Below, piece after piece: positions 54,278-62,517 of a DNA stretch of 64,000 nt. This DNA comes from Variovorax sp. UMC13. Its GTDB lineage: Bacteria > Pseudomonadota > Gammaproteobacteria > Burkholderiales > Burkholderiaceae_C. Each line of letters starts with the position of its first letter. The stretch's first letter is position 1. The notes below the pieces were generated by a model, which worked only from the letters and a program-made list of their open reading frames with translations, ran no database searches and had not been told where the DNA came from. Where the stretch lies: assembly GCF_014170375.1 (NCBI RefSeq), contig NZ_LZZW01000023.1, positions 62,001-126,000 on the forward strand. The letters run 5' to 3'. The position numbers were made by a program, and so were the translations under genes.

Positions 54278-55240
54278 TCAGTTCATCTGGACGTTGGCGT
54301 GCTTGATGACCTCGGACCAACGCCTGGTTTCCTCGTTGGAGAGCCGGGCCATGTCCTCGCTGGTGCCGGGGAAGGGGCGCGCGCCGAGGTCGGCGAGGTG
54401 CGCCGCCATGGGCTTCTCGTTGGCGATGGCGAGCACCGTTTCCTGCAGCTTCTTGATGATCTTCGGATCGGTGCGCGCCGGCGCCATGACGCCGTACCAC
54501 GACTCGACGGTCGCGTCCTTGACGCCCGCTTCGGCCAGCGTCGGCACGTCCGGCATCGCCGCGTTGCGCTTGTCGCTGGCGATCGCCAGCACCCGGACCC
54601 GACCCGACTGGACGTAGGGCAGCACGTTCGGCAGGTTGGCGAACATGAGCTGCGCCTGGCCCGCGAGCAGGTCGGCCGTCGCGGGACCCGCGCCCCGGTA
54701 GGGCGTGTGCGTGAAGTTCACGCCCGTGCGCAGCATGAACAGCTCGCCCGTCAGGTGGTTCACGGAGCCGATGCCGGCCGAGGCCATGTTGAGCTTGCCG
54801 GGGTTGGCCTTGGCGTACTGCACCAGCTCTGCCACGGTCTTCGCGGGCGTGTCGGGCGACACGGCCAGCACGTTCGGCACGGTCGAGAACAGGGCGATGG
54901 GCGCGAAGTCCTTGAGCGCGTCGTAGGGCAGTTTCTTCGACAGCAGGGGTTGGATCGATTGCTGGCCCTGGGTCGCGAAGACCAGCGTGTACCCGTCCGC
55001 CGGCGCCTTGGCGACGAAGGCGGCGCCGATGCTTCCGCCGGCGCCGGCCTTGTTGTCGACGATGACGGTCTGGCCCAGCAGCTCCGACATGCGCGTCGCG
55101 AGGATGCGGCCCATCAGGTTGACGGTGCCGCCGGGCGCGAAGGGCACGACCAGCGTGATGGGCTTGGTGGGGTAGGTCTGGGCGCCGGCGCCCAGGCAGG
55201 ATCCGAGGGCGATGGCCAGCGCCGCGACATGTTTCAGCAT
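54278..55240 (-). CDS. Bug/TctC-family periplasmic binding protein
   Basis: 320 aa. Signal peptide to about LGAGAQ (22), then the Bug fold: YPTKPITLVVPFAPGG, VIVDNKAGAGGSIGAAFVAKAPADGYTLVFAT, and THTPYRGAGPATADLLAGQAQLMF. These bind small organic acids or amides in Burkholderiales, often with no membrane partner encoded nearby; none is seen here. AGGAG precedes the ATG. It is 19 bases after the ArgH-like gene, so the two form one transcript and the ligand may be that enzyme's substrate. Confidence 0.92.
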   Translation of the reverse strand: MLKHVAALAIALGSCLGAGAQTYPTKPITLVVPFAPGGTVNLMGRILATRMSELLGQTVIVDNKAGAGGSIGAAFVAKAPADGYTLVFATQGQQSIQPLLSKKLPYDALKDFAPIALFSTVPNVLAVSPDTPAKTVAELVQYAKANPGKLNMASAGIGSVNHLTGELFMLRTGVNFTHTPYRGAGPATADLLAGQAQLMFANLPNVLPYVQSGRVRVLAIASDKRNAAMPDVPTLAEAGVKDATVESWYGVMAPARTDPKIIKKLQETVLAIANEKPMAAHLADLGARPFPGTSEDMARLSNEETRRWSEVIKHANVQMN

Positions 55241-55259
55241 GGTTTGACTCCTGATGGCT

Positions 55260-56804
55260 TCAATCGGCGAGGGCGCCGAAGGTGGTGGAGAGCGTTTCGG
55301 TGCCGGATGCGGCGAGCGCATGGGCACGTCGTTGCAGGGCATCGCGGGCGGCGCCGACGCGGGCCGCGGTGGCATCGAAGCGCCCGGCCTTGTCGCCGAG
55401 TGCCAGCTTCTGCGCCTCGATGCGTCGCACGACCTGCTGCGGCGCGGGGCCGCCGGGGGACTGGCGCGCGGCGACGTTGGACACCGGATCCAGGCACTGG
55501 CTCACGTCGGCCTGCTGCAGGACCACCGGCCGTCCGAGCTGCTCGGACGCCGCCGCATTGATCATCTCGGCGTCGATCGCGTGGGCCGGGATGCCGAGGT
55601 CGAGTGCGTTGCGCACCACCGCGCCGATCACATGGTGCGCATCGCGAAACGAGATGCCGCCCTTGCGCACCAGCAGGTCCGCGAGGTCGGTGACGGCGGA
55701 GAAATCCTCGGCGGCATGGGACAACATGCGCGCGCGGTCGGGCTCGACCTGTTCCACCAGCAAACGCATGAGTTCGAGTGCCTTCAGCGCTTCCTCGCAG
55801 CTCTCCCAGCAGGTCCGGGTGCTTTCACGGCTGCTGTCGCCCGAGTGGGTGAAGTGGGTCGACTTCACGGTCGAGAAGGCGGCCGAGGTCAGCCCGATCA
55901 GGTGGCCAGTCTTGCCGCGCAGGTACTCCAGCACCACCGGATTTTTCTTCTGCGGCATGATGCTCGAGGTGCTCGCGACGCTGTCCGGAAAGGACAGGTA
56001 GCCGAACTCGGGCGTCGACCAGATGTAGAAGTCCTGCACCATGCGGCTGCAGGTGATCATCATGATCGAGAGCGTGGCGCTGAGCTCCAGCGCGAAGTCG
56101 CGCGAGGCGACGCCGTCCAGTGCGTTGGCCAGCGGCCGGGTGAAACCCAGCATCGCGCTGGTGCTGGTGCGATCGATGGGAAAGGACGTGCCCGCGAGCG
56201 CGCAGGCGCCGAGCGGCGAGCCGTCGGTCGTCTCCAGCACATGCAGCAGCCGGTCGACATCGCGCGTCCATGCATCGGTGAGCGCCGACAGGTAATAGCC
56301 GTAGGTGATGGGCTGTGCGGCCTGCATGTGGGTGTAGCCGGGCATCACGCAGTAGGCGAAGTCACCGGCACGGATCAGGGCGGCGTCGGCGAGTCCGATC
56401 AGGGCCTTGCCGATGCGCGTCGCGAAGTCCCGCGCACGCATGCGATCGATCGTGGCGCCGATGTCGTTGCGGCTGCGCGCGGTGTGCAGGCGGCCGCCCA
56501 GGTCCGGGCCGACCTGCTGGATCAGATGCGCTTCGTAGTTGAAGTAGGCCTCTTCGCGCGCCGGGTCGAGTGCGACCGCATGGGGCCCGTCGGCCTGCAT
56601 CCGGAGCAGGGCCTGCGCCAGCGGCACCGAGGCGTTCGCGTCGAGGATTTCCTGCTCGTGCAGCATGAGCAGGTGCGCCAGATTGATCTGGGTGAGCAGA
56701 TCGAAGTTGGCGAAGAACTCCCGGTTCAATCGCGGCAGGAAGATGTATTGGAGGACCTCTTTGGCAAGAGGCTGCTTCAGGCGTCGGCTGATCTTGGATT
56801 CCAT
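55260..56804 (-). CDS. ArgH-like lyase (fumarase/aspartase superfamily) of likely catabolic role
   Basis: 514 aa. Superfamily signatures: TARSRNDIGATIDRMRARD (canonical ArgH has RSRNDQ), GYTHMQAAQPITYGYY with the catalytic His, and STSSIMPQKKNPVVLEYLRGK with the catalytic Ser loop. The whole C-terminal domain is present. It is about 50 residues longer than typical ArgH and diverged around the substrate loops. It lies in a unit with a Bug protein under a divergent LysR gene, not with arginine genes. It more likely splits an N-substituted aspartate/succinate compound taken up by the Bug protein than argininosuccinate; this is inference. Confidence 0.85.
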   Translation of the reverse strand: MESKISRRLKQPLAKEVLQYIFLPRLNREFFANFDLLTQINLAHLLMLHEQEILDANASVPLAQALLRMQADGPHAVALDPAREEAYFNYEAHLIQQVGPDLGGRLHTARSRNDIGATIDRMRARDFATRIGKALIGLADAALIRAGDFAYCVMPGYTHMQAAQPITYGYYLSALTDAWTRDVDRLLHVLETTDGSPLGACALAGTSFPIDRTSTSAMLGFTRPLANALDGVASRDFALELSATLSIMMITCSRMVQDFYIWSTPEFGYLSFPDSVASTSSIMPQKKNPVVLEYLRGKTGHLIGLTSAAFSTVKSTHFTHSGDSSRESTRTCWESCEEALKALELMRLLVEQVEPDRARMLSHAAEDFSAVTDLADLLVRKGGISFRDAHHVIGAVVRNALDLGIPAHAIDAEMINAAASEQLGRPVVLQQADVSQCLDPVSNVAARQSPGGPAPQQVVRRIEAQKLALGDKAGRFDATAARVGAARDALQRRAHALAASGTETLSTTFGALAD

Positions 56805-56959
56805 GGCTCTGTCTCGTGTAGGAGCGCTCAGTCTCTCGCCGCGCCTGTCATGCGTCAAATCAGCGTCTCGGTGCGATGCATGCATTTTTGATATGCTGGC
56901 GCCGCCCGTGGAAAGCCGTGCGACGGCCTTGGGGAAAGGGCTTCAGGAGCGCGAAAGAG
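56805..56959. promoter_or_regulatory. Divergent control region, ArgH-like / LysR
   Basis: 155 bases between two divergent genes. It holds ATGCATGCAT (56876-56885), a perfect palindrome followed by TTTTTGATATGCT, which can serve as a -10 region for lysR. LysR proteins normally bind in such a gap and control both sides. Confidence 0.4.
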
Positions 56960-57853
56960 ATGAACTTCAAGCAGGTCGAGGCCTTCCGTGCCGTGATGAA
57001 GACGCGGTCCATGACCACGGCCGCGGGGCTGCTCCACACCTCGCAGCCCAACGTGAGCCGCTGGATCGCGCTGCTCGAGCGGCAGGTGGGCTTCGCGCTG
57101 TTCCAGCGCAACGGGACCCGGTTGCTGCCCACGCCCGAGGCCGAGGCCTTCTACTCCGAGGTGGAGCGCGCCTTCATCGGCCTCGAGTCGCTGGGCGTGA
57201 GCGCCGAGTCGATCCTGCAGCGCGGCACCGGCCTGTTGCGCGTGGGCGCCGTGGGATCGATCACGGAGTTCGTGCTGCCCGAGGCCATCCGCCTGTTCCG
57301 CGAGGCCTTCGCCGACGTCCGGATCGTGGTCCGGATGGGAGGCTCCGACGTCGTCGCCAAGTGGTCGGCCAGCGGCTTCTGCGACATCGGCTTCTGCTCG
57401 ATCCCCACCGACCTGCCGGGCCTGCGCTACGAGCGCATCCACACCGCGCGCGGCGTGGCGATCGTCGGCAGCGGGCACCGGCTGGCTGCGCGCAAGACGC
57501 TCAAGCCGGCCGACTTCGCCGGCGAGAACTTCATCTCCCTGCCCGCGGGCAGCTTCAACCGGGCCACCATCGATCGCCACTTCGTCGACGATGCGCGGGT
57601 GCTGTCGATCGAGACGCCCTACGCCGCGACCATCTGCGCCATGGTGGGCAAGGGGCTCGGCGTGTCGATCGTGAACCCGCTGGTGTCGCGCTCGCTGCGC
57701 ATGCCGGGCGTGCGCGAGATCCCGTTCTCGGCCAGGACCGAGTTCCACAGCTATTGCGTGAGTTCCGACCATTTCCCGGCGGGCTTCCTCGCCAGGCGGA
57801 TGGCGGATTGCGTGCGGGCCGCTTTCGAAACGCTCGGTGCATTGCGGCGTTGA
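56960..57853 (+). CDS. LysR-family transcriptional regulator
   Basis: 297 aa. N-terminal winged helix-turn-helix (NFKQVEAFRAVMKTRSMTTAAGLLHTSQPNVSRWIALLERQVGFALFQRNG), then a two-lobed effector domain. It starts at ATG 56960, since earlier in-frame Met gives a foreign-looking N-terminus. Divergent from the ArgH-like/Bug genes and expected to activate them in the presence of their substrate. Confidence 0.92.
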   Translation: MNFKQVEAFRAVMKTRSMTTAAGLLHTSQPNVSRWIALLERQVGFALFQRNGTRLLPTPEAEAFYSEVERAFIGLESLGVSAESILQRGTGLLRVGAVGSITEFVLPEAIRLFREAFADVRIVVRMGGSDVVAKWSASGFCDIGFCSIPTDLPGLRYERIHTARGVAIVGSGHRLAARKTLKPADFAGENFISLPAGSFNRATIDRHFVDDARVLSIETPYAATICAMVGKGLGVSIVNPLVSRSLRMPGVREIPFSARTEFHSYCVSSDHFPAGFLARRMADCVRAAFETLGALRR

Positions 57854-57871
57854 AGCCGCGCGCAGCGGTCC

Positions 57872-58957
57872 TCAGGTCGAATCGCGCAGGACGATCTGGA
57901 AGGGCAGTTCGAAGCCGCGTCCGGGCCGGTTCGCGTCGGGGCCGTCCAGCCGCGCGAGCAGCAGTTCGGCGGCGAAGCGGCCCATGGTCTGTTCGGAGCG
58001 CCGCACGGTGGTCAGGGTCGGATGCAGGAATTGCGCGGCCGGGATGTCGTCGAAGCCGGCCAGGGCGACGTCCTCCGGAATGCGCCGACCCGCCGTGCGC
58101 AGCGCGGCCATGGCGCCCACGGCCAGCAGGTCGTTGGCCGCGAACACGGCGCTGTGGTGAAAGTCGCCCGCGAGTTCGGCCGCCATGGCGCGCGTGCCCG
58201 CGGCTTGCGTGAAGTCGTCGGCCGCGATGATGCAGGGGCTGAGCCCGGCCTTCTTCATCGCCGCCTGAAAGCCGCGCTGGCGTTCCTTGCCGGGGCCCAT
58301 CGGGCAGGAGAGCATGGCGATGCGCTCGTGTCCCTTGTCGATCAGCAGCTGGGTCATGGCCTTCGCCGCCGCCGCGTTGTCGATGTAGACCTTGTCGATG
58401 CCCTCGGACGGCTTGCACACCTGGCTCGCGACCTGGACGATCGCGATGCCGCCGCGCGCGGCCTCCCGCACGGCCGCGTCGTCGACGTGGAAGAAGATCG
58501 CCATCACGCCGTCGACATGCCCCTGCGCGAGCCACTGGAGGGCCCTGTGCTCGCGCTCGGCGGTGCCGTCGGTGTCGAAGATCATGGTGTCGTAGCCGCC
58601 CGCATCGGCGGCCGACTGGAAGCCCCGGATCAGGGCCGGGTAGATGGGGTTGGTGATGTCCGGCACGATGCAGGCCAGCGTGCGCGTGCGCGCCGACTGG
58701 AGGTTGCGGGCCATGCGGTTGGGCACATAGCCGAGCCGTTGCGCGGTCTGCAAGATGCGTTGCTTCGCCTCTTCGGAGACCGTGCAGGGCTCCACGCGAT
58801 TGAGCACCAGGGACACGGCGGTCTGCGAGAGGCCGGTCGCGATGGCGATGTCGCGCTGGGTCGGGCGCCGCGCCGGCGCGCGCGCGGGCTGGACGTCGTC
58901 GGCGGCCCGCGGACGGGCCGCGGCGGAGGCGGGTGGACTGGTTTTTGGATTCTTCAT
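57872..58957 (-). CDS. LacI-family transcriptional repressor
   Basis: 361 aa. After a disordered Ala/Pro-rich head of about 30 residues comes the LacI helix-turn-helix and hinge (TQRDIAIATGLSQTAVSLVLNRV, then RLGYVPNRMARNLQSART). A sugar-binding-type effector domain follows (LACIVPDITNPIYPALIRG, FAANDLLAVGAMAALR, GFDDIPAAQFLHPTLTTV). The head extension is unusual in length. Divergent from a Bug gene, with a palindrome between. Convergent with lysR (18 bases between stops). Confidence 0.92.
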   Translation of the reverse strand: MKNPKTSPPASAAARPRAADDVQPARAPARRPTQRDIAIATGLSQTAVSLVLNRVEPCTVSEEAKQRILQTAQRLGYVPNRMARNLQSARTRTLACIVPDITNPIYPALIRGFQSAADAGGYDTMIFDTDGTAEREHRALQWLAQGHVDGVMAIFFHVDDAAVREAARGGIAIVQVASQVCKPSEGIDKVYIDNAAAAKAMTQLLIDKGHERIAMLSCPMGPGKERQRGFQAAMKKAGLSPCIIAADDFTQAAGTRAMAAELAGDFHHSAVFAANDLLAVGAMAALRTAGRRIPEDVALAGFDDIPAAQFLHPTLTTVRRSEQTMGRFAAELLLARLDGPDANRPGRGFELPFQIVLRDST

Positions 58958-58974
58958 GCGCGATCTCAATCCAC

Positions 58975-58984
58975 AATACGTATT
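58975..58984. promoter_or_regulatory. LacI-type operator candidate
   Basis: AATACGTATT, a perfect palindrome with central CG as in LacI-family operators, in the gap between lacI and the Bug gene. TATTAT (58981-58986), a good -10 for the plus strand, overlaps it. Confidence 0.5.
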
Positions 58985-59054
58985 ATTCTGCGCCTGACGT
59001 GGACTTCATGGCATCGGATCGGATGATGCCCGCAAAGGAGTCGAGAATTTCCCC

Positions 59055-60050
59055 ATGAACATCTCACGTCGGGCATTCGGCCTGTCGGGCGTGCGCGCGG
59101 CGTCGCTGGTGGCCGCCCCGTACCTGCCTGCCCATGCCCGCGCGGGCGCCGGCCAACTCCGCATTCTCGTGGCGCAACCCGCGGGCGGCATCACGGACGT
59201 CTTCGCGCGGGCCGTCGCGCCGGCCCTCGGGCGGGGGCTCGGGCGCGTCACGGTGGTGGAGAACGTCACCGGGGCGAGCGGCTCCATCGCGGCCCATCGG
59301 CTGCTGGCGGCCGCGCCCGATGGGACCACGCTCTTCGTGGGCTCTCCCTCCGAAGCCGTGCTGGCGCCGCTCACCCTGCGCGCGGTCCGCTACAAGCCCA
59401 CCGATTTCCGGCTGCTGGGACTGCTCAACGATTCGCCGCTGGCGCTGTACGCGCGCAGCGACCTGCCCGCGAACAATCTGGACGAACTCGTCGCCCTGTC
59501 GCGCCAGCGCGCCGGCCGGCCCTTGAGCTACGGCAGCACGGGGCAGGGATCCCTGTTCCACCTGGTAACGGCCTTGCTGCTGTCGGCCACGGGTGTGCAG
59601 GCCACCCACGTGCCTTACCGCGGCGGGCTGCCCCTGCTGACCGACCTCCAGGGCGGCGTGATCGACTTCACGATGCTGCCCGTGGACGCGCTGTTGGGCG
59701 GCATGGTCGCGGGCGGCCGGATGAAGGTGCTGGGCGTCTCGTCCGCGCATCGGCTCGGGCGCTTTCCCGCGGTCCCGACCTTCGACGAAAGCCGCGCGGC
59801 CCCCGACCTGGGGCGGCCGAGCATCTGGGTGGGCTTGCTGATCCCGTCCGCGACGAACGAGGCGCTCAGCCTGCGGCTGCACAGGATCGCCGTGGCGGCG
59901 CTCGGCGATCCGGAGGTGCGCAAGGCCATCGATGCCGCGGGCGGCAGCGTCCCGCCCCCGATGTCGCTCGCCGAGGCTGCGCATTTCTATGCGGCGGACG
60001 CTGCGAGGCTGCAGGCCCTGGCAACGGCCGCGCGCATCGAGCCGCTGTAG
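59055..60050 (+). CDS. Second Bug/TctC-family binding protein
   Basis: 331 aa. Begins NISRRAFGLSGVRAASLVAAPYLPAHARA, a Tat-type signal (SRRAFG), then the Bug core: LRILVAQPAGGITDVFARAVAPAL, VVENVTGASGSIAAHRLLAAAPDGTTLFVG, THVPYRGGLPLLTDLQGGVIDFTM. The Asp in GGITD takes the place of the more usual Thr/Ser. Likely controlled by the divergent LacI protein. No transporter membrane gene adjoins it. Confidence 0.88.
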   Translation: MNISRRAFGLSGVRAASLVAAPYLPAHARAGAGQLRILVAQPAGGITDVFARAVAPALGRGLGRVTVVENVTGASGSIAAHRLLAAAPDGTTLFVGSPSEAVLAPLTLRAVRYKPTDFRLLGLLNDSPLALYARSDLPANNLDELVALSRQRAGRPLSYGSTGQGSLFHLVTALLLSATGVQATHVPYRGGLPLLTDLQGGVIDFTMLPVDALLGGMVAGGRMKVLGVSSAHRLGRFPAVPTFDESRAAPDLGRPSIWVGLLIPSATNEALSLRLHRIAVAALGDPEVRKAIDAAGGSVPPPMSLAEAAHFYAADAARLQALATAARIEPL

Positions 60051-60069
60051 GCAGCGGGCCGCCGCGGAC

Positions 60070-60642
60070 CTACCAGCGCCGCGCACGTCTTCCCGTACGC
60101 CTCGACAGCTGGCGTTCCGCGGGATGAGCGGGGGGCACGCCCGTCTGGCGCCTTGGCGCTTCGCGCGCATCGACTGGCAGGGCCAGGGGCCGGGCCCTGT
60201 ACGCCAGCAGCGCGCGTCCCGGGCGGATGCGAGGGCGCGTCGGCCGGATCCCGATCGGCGAGGCTGGTGCCGCATGTGTCGCTTCGAAGCGCTGTTCCTT
60301 CCTGCGCAGGTAGTGCATGAGCACATGCGAGGCCATGTTGATGCCCAGGGTGCCGAAAGCCGCCGGCAGGATGTACAGCGCGATCGAGAGTTCCGAGGTG
60401 AAGACCCGGTCGTCGGCCAGCGAGGGCGTCGCCAGGGCGGCGCTCGACAGCGCGCGCAGCAGCACCAGGTCCACGCTGGCCATCGCCACCAGCAGCAGGC
60501 CGAAGACGAGCACCGTCGTCTTCGAGAACGCGCGGCGCACGAACAGCGTGAAGAAGATGGCGCTGGGCAGCAGCACCGAGAGCGAGACCAGCGCCCAGAA
60601 ACGGAACTCCGTGAAGACGGAGGCGTTCGCGCTGCTCAGCAT
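60070..60642 (-). CDS. Membrane protein of unknown function
   Basis: 190 aa from MLSSAN. Three hydrophobic helices: about 16-35 (LVSLSVLLPSAIFFTLFVRR), 40-60 (TTVLVFGLLLVAMASVDLVLL) and 85-108 (ELSIALYILPAAFGTLGINMASHVL). The last 60 residues are basic and disordered-looking. No family recognised. Tail-to-tail with the Bug gene. Confidence 0.6.
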   Translation of the reverse strand: MLSSANASVFTEFRFWALVSLSVLLPSAIFFTLFVRRAFSKTTVLVFGLLLVAMASVDLVLLRALSSAALATPSLADDRVFTSELSIALYILPAAFGTLGINMASHVLMHYLRRKEQRFEATHAAPASPIGIRPTRPRIRPGRALLAYRARPLALPVDAREAPRRQTGVPPAHPAERQLSRRTGRRARRW

Positions 60643-60877
60643 GGGCGTCTCGCCATGCCGTGTCGGAAGGCGATGCGCCACTGTGCAGGCGTACCGGGTG
60701 CGCAGGGGCTTGGGTGCATGCAGAGAGTGGGCCACCGAGCGGGTGTTCGAAGTTGTCCGCGCGGTAAATGGGCTGTAAACGAAAGCATCGGTTGGTGACG
60801 CAGCGGGCCTCGCGACGGCGGGGGGCTGCCGCTATAGTGCGCGGATTCCAGATTGATTCATTCAACGGAGGAGACCC
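60643..60877. other. Non-coding gap between divergent genes
   Basis: 235 bases separating a minus-strand membrane gene from the plus-strand methyltransferase gene; it must hold both promoters. CGGAGGAGA before 60878 is a strong ribosome site. No other signal found. Confidence 0.5.
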
Positions 60878-62473
60878 ATGCCAGACGACCTGACCGCCGT
60901 GCTCACCGACTACTACGACGCGGTGCCCTACGACTCGCATCCGTTTCCGCAAACGGCCGCGGAACACCTGGAAGCGCTGGCCTTCCTCTTCGGGCTCGAG
61001 AGCAAGCCGCCAGCGCAGGCGCGTGTGCTCGAGCTGGGGTGTGCGTCGGGCGGCAACCTGCTGCCCTTCGCCGCGCGCCATCCGCAAGGCAGCGGCCTGG
61101 GCGTGGACCTGTCCAGCGTGCAGGTGGCCCAGGGGGTGCAGGCGATCGGCCAGGCGCGGCTGGACAACGTCGAGCTGCGGGCCTTCGACATCTCGCAGAT
61201 CGACGCCTCCTTCGGCCTGTTCGACTACATCATCTGCCACGGCGTCTACAGCTGGGTGCCGCCTTCGGTGCAGGACGCGATCCTGCGCGTGTGCTCCGAG
61301 AACCTCGCGCCCCAGGGCGTGGCCTACGTGAGCTACAACGTCTACCCGGGCTGGAAGGCGCGCGAGATCGTGCGCGACGCGATGATCCTGCGCGGCGGGC
61401 CGCGCGAGCTGCCTTCGGAGAAGCTGGCCTATGCGCGCGGCATGCTCGACTTCCTCGAGGAATCGGCGCGCCCCGACAGCGTGCTCAAGAAGACGCTGGA
61501 GGAGACCCTGCCGCTGGTGCGCACCGGCAACAGCTCCTACCTGATCCACGAGTTCCTCGAGCCCTGCAACGCGCCCTGCTATTTCAAACAGTTCGTCGAG
61601 CGTGCCGGCAGCCACGGCCTGGCCTACCTGGCCGATGCCGAGCCCTCGACCATGTTCGTGCAGAACTACGGCGAAAAAGTGCGCGAGCCGCTGCTGCGCG
61701 AGTGCGGCGGCAGCCAGATCATGATCGAGCAGTACCTCGACTTCCTGGTCAACCGGACCTTCCGCCAGACGCTGCTGGTCAAGCAGGAGCGCGCTGGCGG
61801 CATCCGCTACGGCACCGAGCTCGCGCGCCTGCGCGCGCTGTCCTATGCGGGCGTGTTCCGGCCCGACGATGGTTCGGCGATCGCGCTCGACGGGCCGGAG
61901 CAGCGCTGCACCGCGATCCGCAACATCAAGGTCAGCTTGCGGGTGCCGCTGCACAAGGTGGTGGCGCAGGTGCTCGACCGGCACTATCCCGCCGCGGTGC
62001 CGCCCGAGGTGCTGGTCGCCGAGGTGTGCCGCCACACCGGTGCGCCGGCGGCCCAGGTCGAGGCGCCGGTGATGGCGCTGCTCGAGGAACTGCTGATCCT
62101 GGGCGCGGTGCGCGTGCGGCTCAGCCCGGTCGAACTGGCGGCGCAGGTGTCGGCGAAGCCGCGCGCGCTGCCCGCGGTCCGCCTGGACCCGGGCCTGCCG
62201 CTCTCCGCGGGCCCCTCGGCCTCGGCCTGCAATCTCTGGCACGAGCAGGTGGCGCTGTCGCCGATCGAACGCTGCCTGCTGCCCCTGCTCGACGGCGCGC
62301 ACGACCATGACGCGCTGGCCGAGCACCTGGCCGGCGAGGCGAGGGCGGACCGCCTGAGCTTCCATGTGGACGGCGTGCCGCTGCGCGACCCCGTCGCCCT
62401 GCGCCCCTTCGCCGACCAGCAGGTGGTGCGCGCGCTCGAAGACCTCCGGCGCAAGGGCCTGCTCACCGCCTGA
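60878..62473 (+). CDS. Class I methyltransferase with C-terminal methyltransferase-regulatory domain
   Basis: 531 aa. The N-terminal Rossmann methyltransferase has motif I VLELGCASGGNLLPFAARHP (about 50-69), an acidic residue at GVDLSSVQV, and DYIICHGVYSWVP. From about 215 there is the methyltransferase-regulatory domain (PF10119 type: SSYLIHEFLEPCNAPCYFKQFVERAGSHGLAYLADAE), then a winged-helix-like end. The target of this family is unknown. GGAGGAG precedes the ATG. It is followed by ggt after 44 bases, possibly in one transcript. Confidence 0.87.
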   Translation: MPDDLTAVLTDYYDAVPYDSHPFPQTAAEHLEALAFLFGLESKPPAQARVLELGCASGGNLLPFAARHPQGSGLGVDLSSVQVAQGVQAIGQARLDNVELRAFDISQIDASFGLFDYIICHGVYSWVPPSVQDAILRVCSENLAPQGVAYVSYNVYPGWKAREIVRDAMILRGGPRELPSEKLAYARGMLDFLEESARPDSVLKKTLEETLPLVRTGNSSYLIHEFLEPCNAPCYFKQFVERAGSHGLAYLADAEPSTMFVQNYGEKVREPLLRECGGSQIMIEQYLDFLVNRTFRQTLLVKQERAGGIRYGTELARLRALSYAGVFRPDDGSAIALDGPEQRCTAIRNIKVSLRVPLHKVVAQVLDRHYPAAVPPEVLVAEVCRHTGAPAAQVEAPVMALLEELLILGAVRVRLSPVELAAQVSAKPRALPAVRLDPGLPLSAGPSASACNLWHEQVALSPIERCLLPLLDGAHDHDALAEHLAGEARADRLSFHVDGVPLRDPVALRPFADQQVVRALEDLRRKGLLTA

Positions 62474-62517
62474 GAGGTCCCCGGTTTTTTGTGACCCACC
62501 CAGAAGGAAGAGACAAC

